From positions 124,001-188,000 of the forward strand of contig JACRDI010000008.1 of the NCBI GenBank assembly GCA_016218665.1: a stretch of 64,000 bases of DNA, given 5' to 3'. The notes under the pieces are model-generated. The model did not search any database. It saw only the letters and a program-made list of their open reading frames with translations, and was not told the DNA's origin. Positions within the stretch are counted from its first letter, which is position 1. Each line of letters opens with the position of its first letter. This DNA comes from Desulfovibrio sp. Lineage in GTDB: Bacteria; Desulfobacterota; Desulfovibrionia; Desulfovibrionales; Desulfovibrionaceae. A program made the translations under genes and the position numbers. Positions 10,164 to 18,126 of this stretch are shown here, in pieces.

Positions 10164-10199
10164 CCAGTTGACGCCCCAGTTGACGCCCCAGTTGACGCA
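10164..10199. repeat. 12-bp tandem repeat, three copies
   Basis: Three copies of ccagttgacgcc (the last ending in a) lie between the EamA stop and the radical SAM start, with degenerate relatives just upstream. No gene or binding role is apparent. Confidence 0.7.
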
Positions 10200-10226
10200 C
10201 TTGGCCGGCGCGGGCACAGTCTCCCC

Positions 10227-11123
10227 ATGACGCTCATGGGCTTTGATCTTGAAGGGCAGGTCATCCGCCCCCCGGCGGAGGCCGAAAGCCTGCTGCTGCA
10301 GGCCACCCTCGGGTGTTCGCACAACCGCTGCGCCTTCTGCCCGGCGTACAAGAGCAAGCGCTTCGGCTTCAAGGACCCCGCCCGCCTGGACGAGGCCCTG
10401 GATTACGCCGCCCGGCACATGCCCGAGCTCCGGCGCGTGTTCCTCTGCGACGGCGACGCCCTCATCCTGCCCCAGCCGCGCCTCGAAGCGCTCCTCGGCG
10501 CCATCCGCCAGCGCCTGCCCTGGGTCACGCGCGTCAACGCCTACGCCAACGCCAAGGCCCTGGCCCGCAAGTCCGACGCGGAGCTCAAGCGCCTGCGCGA
10601 ACTGGGCCTGTCCACGGTCTACCTCGGCCTGGAATCCGGCTCGGACGCGGTGCTTTCCGCCATGGACAAATGGGGCGATGTGGCCGAGCACCTGCGCCAG
10701 GCCGCGCGCGCCAAGGACGCCGGACTGCGCCTTTCCGTCACCGTGCTGCTGGGCCTGGCCGGGCTTGGCGGCCCGGATTCCCCTGCCGAAGCCCACGCCC
10801 GCGCCACCGGGCAGGCCCTCTCGCGCATGGACCCGGAGCAGGCCTCGGCCCTGGCGCTGATGGTGGTGCCCGGCACGCCGCTTCACGAGCGCATGCGGCA
10901 CGGCGAATTCACGCCCCAGGACGATGCCGGGCTGCTGCGCGAACTCCTCTGGCTCCTGGAAGAAACCGACCTCACCAAGGGCCTGTTCTTCTCCAACCAC
11001 GCCTCCAATCCCTTGCGCCTGCGGCTGCGCCTCCCGCGCGACAAGCAGGCCGGGCTGGAGGCCGTGCGCCAGGCCCTGGCCGGGGAATCTCCGCTGGTGC
11101 CCAAGGCCTACCGGCGGCTGTAG
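10227..11123 (+). CDS. Radical SAM protein of unknown function
   Basis: A 298-residue protein. The cluster motif is CSHNRCAFC (C30, C35, C38), a CX4CX2C spacing as in Elp3-like radical SAM enzymes rather than the common CX3CX2C. Downstream motifs LCDGDALILP, RVNAYANAKAL, YLGLESGSD and VTVLLGLAGLGG are typical of the TIM-barrel core. The ATG at 10227 has no strong ribosome site; an ATG three codons later is an alternative. It lies 91 bases after the EamA gene. Reaction unknown. Confidence 0.8.
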   Translation: MTLMGFDLEGQVIRPPAEAESLLLQATLGCSHNRCAFCPAYKSKRFGFKDPARLDEALDYAARHMPELRRVFLCDGDALILPQPRLEALLGAIRQRLPWVTRVNAYANAKALARKSDAELKRLRELGLSTVYLGLESGSDAVLSAMDKWGDVAEHLRQAARAKDAGLRLSVTVLLGLAGLGGPDSPAEAHARATGQALSRMDPEQASALALMVVPGTPLHERMRHGEFTPQDDAGLLRELLWLLEETDLTKGLFFSNHASNPLRLRLRLPRDKQAGLEAVRQALAGESPLVPKAYRRL

Positions 11124-11527
11124 AGGGGCGGTCAAGGGGCACCGCACCCAACCCCCCTTCCCTGGCCCCCGTCTCTCACCCCTAGCCCCGCACCTCCGGC
11201 ACAAGCCCCTTCAGGACTCCCGTTGCCGCCGCCTCTGCTGCCTGACCCGCCCGAACGATCGGAACATGCTGAACATCCCGCATAATCTTTCCAGCAGGCC
11301 TCTGCGCGGGAAGATTCCCCCGCCCCAGGAGAAACCTTGCCCGCACGCAAAGGGCTGCGGACCAAGAGACGAGGCCATCTCCCATGGCGATGCCGGCACT
11401 CCCCTGGTTGCCGCCGATGCCTCGCCACGCAGGCGCGCCACGCTCCGGGCGGACGATGTCGAGGGAAGCGGCCGCTCGGGAACGCGTTGGAGACGGCGCG
11501 GGAGACGCCCCTTCCAGACAGCTCCGC

Positions 11528-11576
11528 AACGGCAAGGGCCTGGGCCGAGCGATGCTCGGCCCAGGCCCTTGCCGTT
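11528..11576 (-). terminator. 23-bp perfect hairpin terminating the UDP-glucose pyrophosphorylase gene
   Basis: Perfect 23-bp stem with a 3-base loop: aacggcaagggcctgggc and onward, pairing with a 3' arm that ends cccttgccgtt. The A/T-richer bases at the foot pair with each other, so it could act in both directions. It forms the distal part of the repeat element at 11587. Confidence 0.85.
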
Positions 11577-11586
11577 GCCCTGCGGG

Positions 11587-11610
11587 TCCAGGGGGTGCAT
11601 ACCCCCTGGA
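11587..11610 (-). repeat. CCAGGGGG...CCCCCTGG hairpin module in the UDP-glucose pyrophosphorylase 3' UTR
   Basis: A TCCAGGGGGT-GCAT-ACCCCCTGGA hairpin 14 bases from the gene's stop, followed by the acccgca spacer and the long hairpin 11528-11576. This is the same order as at 27774, 33816, 40655 and 42327. The caaggggc module is absent here. Confidence 0.8.
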
Positions 11611-11624
11611 AAAACTCTTCCTCC

Positions 11625-13067
11625 CTACTCGAACAGCACCTCGCCTTCCAGCTGCGCGCCGTCCGGCACCTTCACCTGCTTGCGCGAGCGGTTGATGACG
11701 CGGGTGACGCCGGTGACGCGCACGTGCCTGCCGAAGCGGACGTCGCCGTGCACCTCCAGGCGCTCGCAGTGCAGCAGCGAGGGCGCGCCCCTGGGGAAGC
11801 GCTCCTGGAACATGTCGATCTTCTTGTAGAACTTCTGGTCCAGGGCGATGGTGGGCATGGGGGTTGTGCGCGCCGGGTTCTGCTCGATGGTTTCGAGCCT
11901 GGTGCGCAGGAAGCAGTCGCTCATGACCAGCAGCAGGTCCTGGGTGGTCTTCACCGGCGCGAAGCGGGTGCGCGGCACCAGCACGGCGCGCGCGTTCTCG
12001 AAGGCGCTGATGGCCGAGCCCATGGCGGTCTCCACCTGCAGCACCGGCGGCGAGTCCGGGTCGCGCGGGTCCAGGGTCTTGGGGTTCAGGATGAGGTCCA
12101 GGGGCATCATGAGGTTCTCGACGAAGACCCGCTCCAGCACCTCCAGGTCCACCCACAGGGAGTTTGTGTTGAAGTAGCGGTACTTGTCGATGTCGGCGAA
12201 GCTTTCGAGCTCGTTGTCCGGGCACTGGGCCAGCTCGCGCAGCATGAGCCGGCTGGAGTGGTTCAGCTTGGCCAGGTGGCCGCCCTTGCGGTCCAGGTGC
12301 GTGCGCCGGGCCACTTCCATCAGGAAGGGCAGCTTCTCCCTGGCGATGTAGCCCAGCAGGCGCGAGTCCATCACCGCGCCCAGGTTGTCGGAATTGGAGA
12401 TGAAGGCGTAGCGGTAGCCTCGCTTCAAGAGCTTGGCCAGCAGGCCGGAAGTGACCAGGGCGGTGTACACGTCGCCGTGGCCGGGGGGGTTCCATTCCAG
12501 CTCCGGGTTGGCGGGCCAGTCCGCGGGGGAGAGGTCCTCCTCCATGATCTTCGGGTACATGTGCTGCACGAAGGCCAGCGGGATGCCCGTGTCGCCGTTG
12601 TCCAGCCCCTCCACCTTGAGCATGGTGTCGCGATGGGTCTTGAAGCTGTTCATGAAGGTGAGCGGCAGCGGGGACTTGTACTTTTTGCGCAGCACCTTGG
12701 CCTGGCGCACGATGATGTCCAGGAAGGTGTGGCCGTCCTTCACGGGGATGAGGCTCTTGGCGCGCTCGAGCCCCATGCTGGTGCCCAGGCCGCCGTTGAG
12801 CTTGATGACCACCGTGTGCGAGAGCGCCTCGCGGCCCGCGTCGGAGTACGCCTCCAGGCTCTCGTAGGCGGGCACCTCGCCCTCGCCCAGGGGGGAGATG
12901 TCGGCGTCGCTGGTCTTGCCCTGGGCGCCCTGCATCACCTGGGTGTAGTAGCATTTGAACACGTTGATGACGATGGAGGGGATGCGCCTTTCCTCCATCT
13001 TGAGGGCGAAGGGCTTGAACATCGTATGCACGGCGGGGTCCTGAACGGTGAGGCAACTGATCTTCAT
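11625..13067 (-). CDS. UTP--glucose-1-phosphate uridylyltransferase, eukaryote-type UDPGP family
   Basis: A 480-residue enzyme making UDP-glucose from UTP and glucose 1-phosphate, needed for glycans and glycoconjugates. It belongs to the UDPGP family known from eukaryotic UGP2, not to bacterial GalU. The nucleotide-binding loop is KLNGGLGTSMG, followed by the SLIPVKDGHTFLD region, MEWNPPGHGD-like ELEWNPPGHGDVY, and FISNSDNLGA. The C-terminus (VHGDVRFGRHVRVTGVTRV) looks like a left-handed beta-helix. Two adjacent ATGs are possible; the second, at 13067, has AGGAG at five bases. It has its own terminator. Confidence 0.88.
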   Translation of the reverse strand: MKISCLTVQDPAVHTMFKPFALKMEERRIPSIVINVFKCYYTQVMQGAQGKTSDADISPLGEGEVPAYESLEAYSDAGREALSHTVVIKLNGGLGTSMGLERAKSLIPVKDGHTFLDIIVRQAKVLRKKYKSPLPLTFMNSFKTHRDTMLKVEGLDNGDTGIPLAFVQHMYPKIMEEDLSPADWPANPELEWNPPGHGDVYTALVTSGLLAKLLKRGYRYAFISNSDNLGAVMDSRLLGYIAREKLPFLMEVARRTHLDRKGGHLAKLNHSSRLMLRELAQCPDNELESFADIDKYRYFNTNSLWVDLEVLERVFVENLMMPLDLILNPKTLDPRDPDSPPVLQVETAMGSAISAFENARAVLVPRTRFAPVKTTQDLLLVMSDCFLRTRLETIEQNPARTTPMPTIALDQKFYKKIDMFQERFPRGAPSLLHCERLEVHGDVRFGRHVRVTGVTRVINRSRKQVKVPDGAQLEGEVLFE

Positions 13068-13183
13068 CATGGCTCCTGTCCGGGGAACGTCATCTCCCCG
13101 CCGTGAGGTTCTTTTCAACACCATAAGTATATGCGTAATGGGGGGAAATTGGCAAGCGGGAGTGCCCGCCCGCCGGACGCGAA

Positions 13184-13221
13184 AGGGCCCGGCGCAGGAG
13201 GGAAGGTCCTGGCCGGGCCCG
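13184..13221 (-). terminator. Terminator after the capsid gene pair
   Basis: Minus-strand hairpin with arms gggcccggccagga and tcctgcgccgggccc, followed by TTT. It lies about 60 bases beyond the small capsid-associated gene. Confidence 0.75.
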
Positions 13222-13282
13222 GGTTGGGGCGCGGAAGGGGTTGAGGAGGTCGCTGGGCCGCGCCCCGTCCCTGTGGCGGCGG

Positions 13283-13531
13283 CTAGGACAGCAGGCTGGT
13301 GCTGGCCGCGCCGCCGCCCACGGTGGCCACGAGGGCGTCGAGGACGCTCAGGCTGCCGAAGCCGGTGACGGCGAGGATGATGTCGCCGCTGGCGAGGTTG
13401 TACTCGGCCATGGCCTTGTTGAAGTAGCCCGAGGCCGAGACCGCGGAGATGGCGTCGGCCGTGCGGTAGAGGAACAGCTGCTGGCCGGGCACGCCGCCCA
13501 TGAGGCGCATGGTGCTGGAGTCGTAGCTCAT
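13283..13531 (-). CDS. Small phage head-associated protein
   Basis: An 82-residue protein starting SYDSSTMRLMGGVPGQQLFLYRTAD and ending in a glycine/serine-rich tail. Short proteins with this LFLYRTAD...GYFN pattern commonly sit just after major capsid genes in prophages, where they may be decoration or head-completion proteins; that link is from memory of such clusters. A good AGGAG site precedes the ATG. It begins 21 bases after the capsid gene and is followed by a terminator, so the two form a closed unit. Confidence 0.6.
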   Translation of the reverse strand: MSYDSSTMRLMGGVPGQQLFLYRTADAISAVSASGYFNKAMAEYNLASGDIILAVTGFGSLSVLDALVATVGGGAASTSLLS

Positions 13532-13552
13532 GATGTCTCCTGTGGCTTCAGG

Positions 13553-14386
13553 TTAGGCGGAGAGGGCCGCGTCGTCGTCGCAGTCGATGCCCACCACGCC
13601 GTCCTCGTCGATGAGCACGGCCCCGGCGGAGAGCATGTGGTCCACCAGGTGGGCGGCCTTTTCCGGCACCCAGTCGGTGAAGACCTTCACTTCCTGGGCC
13701 TCGGCCAGGCCGACCGCGCTGCGGTGGTACAGGAAGCACCTGCGCGTGCCGGAGGAAAGCGGCAGTCCGGTGTGGAACATCCAGGTGATGCCGAGCCAGG
13801 TGCGGCTCTCGGTGCCCTTAAGCCAGGGGTAGCGGTCGCCGGCGAAGTCGGCGCTCTTGAACTCGCTGATGTCCAGCAGCTCGTTCCACTGGTGCGCGCC
13901 CACCACGGCGAAGCGGTTGCCGTCGTCGGGCACGTCCTTGGAGTTCAGGCGGGCGAAGGCCTCCAGCACCTTGGCCTTGGTGAGGCCGGTGGCGGCCTCG
14001 GCCACGGTGTTGGCGCCCAGGGCCAGCCTGCTCACGATGAGCTCGTCGACCTTGCGGCCCAGGGCGTAGGCCCCGGCGTTGGCCACCACCAGGCGCTCGT
14101 CGGTGTTGGTCTTCAGTTCGTCCAGCTTGTCCACGTAGTCCGCGCCGTACCAGTCTTCCAGGGTGGCGGTGACGCTGGTGTGCTCGACGTTCATGAGGGG
14201 CACGTTGCCGTTGCGGGTCTTCTTGCCGGCCGCGCCCTTGCCGCTCTTCTGGAACACGGCGGTGGCGCCCTTGACGCCGGTCTGCAGGCGCACGGTGCCG
14301 CGCAGCTTGCTGCCGCGCTGCTGGTAGGCCTCGTGCACGTCGGCCATGTACTGGGCGACGAAGGAATTGCTGATGCTCATGGACAT
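13553..14386 (-). CDS. Phage major capsid-like protein
   Basis: A 277-residue protein that resembles phage major capsid proteins of the Phage_capsid_2 type: an alpha-helical N-terminus (NSFVAQYMADVHEAYQQRGSKLRG), a TLEDWYGADYVDKLDELKTN segment, then a core with FAVVGAHQWNELL and GITWMFHTGLP. The ATG at 14386 has GGAGG nine bases upstream. No terminase, portal, tail or integrase gene is nearby; the neighbours are a sugar nucleotide enzyme and a sensor protein. It may be a prophage or gene-transfer-agent remnant, or a domesticated shell. The frame is intact and codon use matches the surroundings. Confidence 0.7.
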   Translation of the reverse strand: MSMSISNSFVAQYMADVHEAYQQRGSKLRGTVRLQTGVKGATAVFQKSGKGAAGKKTRNGNVPLMNVEHTSVTATLEDWYGADYVDKLDELKTNTDERLVVANAGAYALGRKVDELIVSRLALGANTVAEAATGLTKAKVLEAFARLNSKDVPDDGNRFAVVGAHQWNELLDISEFKSADFAGDRYPWLKGTESRTWLGITWMFHTGLPLSSGTRRCFLYHRSAVGLAEAQEVKVFTDWVPEKAAHLVDHMLSAGAVLIDEDGVVGIDCDDDAALSA

Positions 14387-14745
14387 GTGTTTGGTCCTCC
14401 AGATCTTTTTGTTTCCGGGGGGCCGGGTGTCGTCCGGGGCGGCGCAGGTGTCCGGTCTGCTTGCGGGTTGCGCGTCGGTCCCCTTCGGGCCGGGTCGCGG
14501 GCCTCCGTCAGGCCCGCTGGCTGCGCAAGTATAGCCCCGGTTTGCGGGCCGGACGTTTTCGCCCTGTTTTTGGCCGCGAAAAGGACAATCTTTCCCCATT
14601 GACAGGGTGCCGCCAGGGTGGTCCCCGCCGCCCGCTTCCACGCCCCTTCCTGCCCGGCGCGGCCACATGGTTGCACGCATCAACCATACTCCCTGTCCTT
14701 TCCCCAAGCCTCTCCCTGTCCGCCTCCTGGCGCGCCAAAACACTT

Positions 14746-14790
14746 CCGCCGGATGTCCCGGCCCGATTCTCGGGCCGGGGCATCCGGCGG
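14746..14790 (-). terminator. Distal hairpin of the 3' element after the coiled-coil sensor gene
   Basis: Stem ccgccggatg..cccggcccga with loop ttc and a matching arm ending gcatccggcgg; a few unpaired bases in the middle. It occupies the terminal position of the composite element. Confidence 0.7.
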
Positions 14791-14800
14791 CACAGGGAGT

Positions 14801-14949
14801 CCAGAGGGCCTCGTGCCCTCTGGCGGGGTGCAGGGGCGGAGCCCCTGCCAGCGTCAAAGGGCGGAGCCCCTGCCAGCGTCAAAGGGCGGAGCCCCTGCCG
14901 GGGCCAAAGGGCGGAGCCCCTGCCTGATTCAAGGGGCAGCGCCCCTTGC
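14801..14949 (-). repeat. 3'-UTR element with five tandem palindromes after the coiled-coil sensor gene
   Basis: Read on the minus strand from the stop: caaggggcgctgccccttg, then four tandem copies of a roughly 25-bp unit built on aggggctccgcccttt/caggggctccgccccctg, then the CCAGAGGG...CCCTCTGG hairpin (14801-14823). Other copies have one or two such palindromes, so this is a local expansion. Confidence 0.8.
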
Positions 14950-14963
14950 GGCTTTCCGAGGCG

Positions 14964-17900
14964 CTAGGCGGGTGTGAAGTGGACGGTGACGGCGGTTTCC
15001 TCGCGTGCGGCGTCCTCGGCCGCCTCGATCTCCGCGCCCAGGCTGCGGGCGATGAGTTTCGCTGCGTGGCGGGCGCGCTTCACGGCGTTGCCGTTGGCGT
15101 GGTCCAGGGGCTTGTCGAAGTAGATGGCGGCTTCGCGCTCGGGCAGGAGGCCCGGGCGGATGACGGCGAGGGACGGACCGGCCTCGCCGCGCGCAAGCTC
15201 GGCCCGGACGATGGCCCCGCGCGGAGCGGATTCCAGGGCGTCGCGCAGGAGGTGGGAGACGAGCCCGTGCACGAGGAGGGGGTCTCCGGCGGCGGGCAGG
15301 CTGGCCTCGACAGCGGGGAGTTCGCCGTCCAGGGTGAGGGCTACGGCGGCGCGGCGGGCGGCGGCCAGGGCGGCGGCGTCCTTCACGGCGCGGCGGACGG
15401 CGACCGCGAGGTCGGCCACGCGGCCGGAGGGCGGCTGGTACAGGCCGCGCTCCATGCGGAAGAGATCCACGGCCATGTTCACGGTGTTCACGATGCGGAA
15501 GCCGGAGTCGCGGATGACGGCGAGCTTCTCGGCCTGGGGCGGCGTGGTGGCGGGGTCGTCCAGCAGCTCCTGCGGCAGGCGGATGAAGGCGGTGAGGGAC
15601 TGGCCGAGGTCGCCGCGGGTGATGCCCTCGACCTCGCGCAGCAGGTCTTCCATGCCGCGCTCCAGGCTTTCGTCGCGCAGGAGCAGCAGGCGGCCTTCCT
15701 CGCCGCCGGCCAGGGGCACGCTGCGCAGGATGAGCACATCGCCGCCCGTGGTGCACAGGGGCATGCCGTCCTCGGCCAGGTAGGGCGAGGCCAGGAGTTC
15801 CTGCATGCGCGCCAGGAAGGGCTCGCCGCCCTTGAGGCGTCCGGCCATGCGCGGCAGGTTGGGCTCCAGGCCCTGGGCCAGGTCGGCCTCCCAGAGGTTG
15901 AAGATCTCGGCGAAGCGCCTGTTCCACAGGCGGAAGGAGCCGTCCGGCCCGATGGCCGCCACGGCCTTGACGCTTACGGCGAGCAGGGCGTCCAGCAGGC
16001 GGCCGGACTCGGCGCGGGTGGCGGCCAGGGCCTCGCAGGCGGCCTGGGCCTTGGCCTGGGCGTCCAGCAGGGCGGCACTGCCGTGCGAGGCGGCCTCCTC
16101 GGCCCTGCGCTGGGCCTCGTCCGCGCGCGCCTGGGCGGTCTCCAAGCCGTCGCGCGCCTGGGCAAGCTCTCCGGTAAGGGCGATGACCTGGGTCTCGGCC
16201 TCCTTGAGGCGGGCCTCCAGCTCCTGCCGGCCCGCGGCGTGGGAGTTCAGGGATTCGCCGCGCTCGCGGGCGTCGGCTTCGGCCTCCTCGGCCCTGGACC
16301 GGGCGAGGATGAGCTGCCGCGCGGTCTCCTTGAGCTCCTCGGCCAGGGCGGCTGCCTGGGCCTCGGACTGTTTCAGGCGCTCGGAAAGGTCGTCTCCGCC
16401 GGTGCGGGCGGCGTCGAGCTCGGCGCGCAGGGCCTGGGCGGCTGCCTCGGACGCGGCGGCGGCGCCACTTGCGGCGGCGAGGTTCCCCTCCGCGGCGTCC
16501 AGGCGTTCCGCAAGCTGGGCTGCCTGGGCCTCGGCGTCCTTCAGACGCTCGGCCAACCCGTCGCGCTCGGCCGCGAGCCTGCGTCCCTCGTCGAGGGCCT
16601 GATCCAGCTCCCGGCGCTGGGCTTCCAACCCGGCTTCCAGCGTGGCCCCGGCGGCTTCCAGCTCGGCCAGCCGACCGGTCAGCCGACCAGTCAGGTCGTC
16701 GCGTTCAGCGGTCAGGGCGGCTACTTCCTCCCTGGCCGACGCGTGGGCCTGGACTTCGCCATCCAGCCGGAGCTGCAGGGCCTCAAGGCGCTCCCGGGCT
16801 TCCCGGCTCGCGGTCTGCCCGGCCTGAAGGGCCTGGGCCAGTTCGGATTCGAGGTCCTCGATGCGCTCGCCCGCCTGGGCGAGATCCTCCAGGGCGCGGC
16901 CCAGCTTGGCCAGGTTCTCCGCGCCCTCGGCCTGGCGCACCACGGCCAGGCGCGAGCCGGTGTCGGCCAGGTGGGCGCGCATGGCCTCGGCCTCGTCGGA
17001 AAGTTTCGCATGGTCCTCGCGCAGGGTGCGCAGCTCGGTCCGCAGGGATTTGGCCTCCTCGCGCGCGGCCTCCACCTTGGCCTTGGAAGCCTCCACAGCC
17101 TGTGCGGCCTTGGCCCGCAGCGCCTCGGCTTCCGTTCGCAAGGTCTCGGCCTCGGCGCGCAGGGCGTCGCGTTCCGACTGGAGGGCCTCGCGTCCGGCCC
17201 GCAGGGCGTCATTGTCGGCCAGCAGCGAAACATTGTCGGCCAGCAGGGCCTCGCCGTGCGCCCTGCTGGCCTGTGCTTCGGCCTGGGCGTCGGACCGGGC
17301 CTGGACAAGTGCGGCCTCAGCGCTTGCGCGGGCCTGCCCGGCCTCGGCCAGGGCGGCTTCCAAAGCCTGGACGCGCTGCGCCAGCTCCGGCGGCGGCGCG
17401 GCGGCGCCCGCCTCGCGCGCGTCGGCCAGCTCTCGAATAAGGGCGTCGGTGGCCTCCTGGGCGCTGCGGGCCTGGGCTTCGGCCTCGGCTTTGGCCTGGG
17501 CCAGCTCGGCGGCCAGGGCCTCGGCGCGCTCCTTTGCGGCGGCGGCCACGCGGGTGAGCTTCTTGGCCGCGTCCAGGGTGCGGCGCAGCTGGTCCTCGCG
17601 CAGGGCCAGGGTCTCGGCCAGCTGCGGATCGGGCTGGAGCTTGTGCCCGGTCCAGGCGGAAACCAGACCGGCCAGGGCGCGTTCGAAGAAGCGCTCCACG
17701 TCCTCGTGGGCGCGCGCGCGGGAGTCCTTCTCCACCCAGGATTCGCGGACCAGATCGTCGTAGGCGCGGCGCAGCAGGCGCTGCACCTTGAGGGATTCGG
17801 GCATGGACAGGCCGGCCGCCTGGTGGGCCAGGGCCTGCTCCCGCCCCAGGGCCACGGCCGGGTCGGAGGCCTCGTCCTCGCGCAGCACGGGGCGGCCCTC

Positions 17901-18080
17901 CGCCGCGATGACCTGGGCCAGCACGCGGGAGGTTCCGGCCACGGCGGCGTCCACCACGTCGCCGGGCAGGCTGAGGCCGCTCTGCGACGCCAGCCGGTGC
18001 AGGCGCGCGCCCAGCCAGGGCCCGTTGGCCGCCGCCAGCCCGGCCAGGGTCATGGTGTCGTGCGCGGGCGGCTGGGTCAT
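14964..18080 (-). CDS. Large coiled-coil PAS sensor with degenerate histidine kinase end
   Basis: A 1,038-residue protein; the ATG at 18080 has AGGAGG close by. Residues about 15-160 resemble the RsbRD-type N-terminal helical domain (LRRAYDDLVRESW, VERFFERALAGLVSAW). Residues about 170-740 are one long Ala/Glu/Arg-rich coiled coil. A PAS-like domain follows (AAIGPDGSFRLWNRRFAEIFNLWE). The C-terminus has the layout of a HisKA-HATPase pair, but the H-box reads SLTAFIRLPQELLDD, with no histidine, and the ATPase part lacks clear DxGxG and GxGL glycine motifs. It is therefore probably a non-catalytic signalling scaffold. It is followed by an elaborate palindromic 3' region and lies downstream of an HDOD gene on the same strand. 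Confidence 0.72.
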   Translation of the reverse strand: MTQPPAHDTMTLAGLAAANGPWLGARLHRLASQSGLSLPGDVVDAAVAGTSRVLAQVIAAEGRPVLREDEASDPAVALGREQALAHQAAGLSMPESLKVQRLLRRAYDDLVRESWVEKDSRARAHEDVERFFERALAGLVSAWTGHKLQPDPQLAETLALREDQLRRTLDAAKKLTRVAAAAKERAEALAAELAQAKAEAEAQARSAQEATDALIRELADAREAGAAAPPPELAQRVQALEAALAEAGQARASAEAALVQARSDAQAEAQASRAHGEALLADNVSLLADNDALRAGREALQSERDALRAEAETLRTEAEALRAKAAQAVEASKAKVEAAREEAKSLRTELRTLREDHAKLSDEAEAMRAHLADTGSRLAVVRQAEGAENLAKLGRALEDLAQAGERIEDLESELAQALQAGQTASREARERLEALQLRLDGEVQAHASAREEVAALTAERDDLTGRLTGRLAELEAAGATLEAGLEAQRRELDQALDEGRRLAAERDGLAERLKDAEAQAAQLAERLDAAEGNLAAASGAAAASEAAAQALRAELDAARTGGDDLSERLKQSEAQAAALAEELKETARQLILARSRAEEAEADARERGESLNSHAAGRQELEARLKEAETQVIALTGELAQARDGLETAQARADEAQRRAEEAASHGSAALLDAQAKAQAACEALAATRAESGRLLDALLAVSVKAVAAIGPDGSFRLWNRRFAEIFNLWEADLAQGLEPNLPRMAGRLKGGEPFLARMQELLASPYLAEDGMPLCTTGGDVLILRSVPLAGGEEGRLLLLRDESLERGMEDLLREVEGITRGDLGQSLTAFIRLPQELLDDPATTPPQAEKLAVIRDSGFRIVNTVNMAVDLFRMERGLYQPPSGRVADLAVAVRRAVKDAAALAAARRAAVALTLDGELPAVEASLPAAGDPLLVHGLVSHLLRDALESAPRGAIVRAELARGEAGPSLAVIRPGLLPEREAAIYFDKPLDHANGNAVKRARHAAKLIARSLGAEIEAAEDAAREETAVTVHFTPA

Positions 18081-18126
18081 GGGCCTCCTGGAGGTGGTTT
18101 CCGGCGCGTGCCGGAGCGGATTGGGA

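Larger units (their letters stand above)
11124..11624. other. 501-bp intergenic region, convergent genes
   Basis: The right part holds the terminator and repeat hairpin of the UDP-glucose pyrophosphorylase gene. The left 400 bases contain no open frame with a ribosome site that I trust and no recognisable RNA gene. A short minus-strand frame ending at 11182 has a protein-like tail but no plausible start, and may be a gene remnant. Confidence 0.5.
14387..14963. other. 577-bp intergenic region
   Basis: The left third (14387-14600) is the leader of the capsid gene and must hold its promoter, but I see no convincing -35/-10 pair. The rest is the structured 3' region of the long sensor gene: hairpin 14746-14790, module 14801-14823 and tandem palindromes to 14949. 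No gene seen. Confidence 0.6.

Noticed and set aside
11124..11527. Small minus-strand gene ending near 11182
   Set aside because: The tail looks protein-like, but there is no start codon with a ribosome site and no recognisable domain.
13553..14386. Encapsulin shell rather than phage capsid
   Set aside because: No cargo enzyme with a loading peptide is adjacent. The companion small gene fits phage head clusters better. Kept only as a possibility.
14829..14949. CRISPR array suggested by regularly spaced palindromes
   Set aside because: The units are contiguous, with no unique spacers of constant length and no cas genes. They are tandem copies of the palindrome module seen elsewhere.
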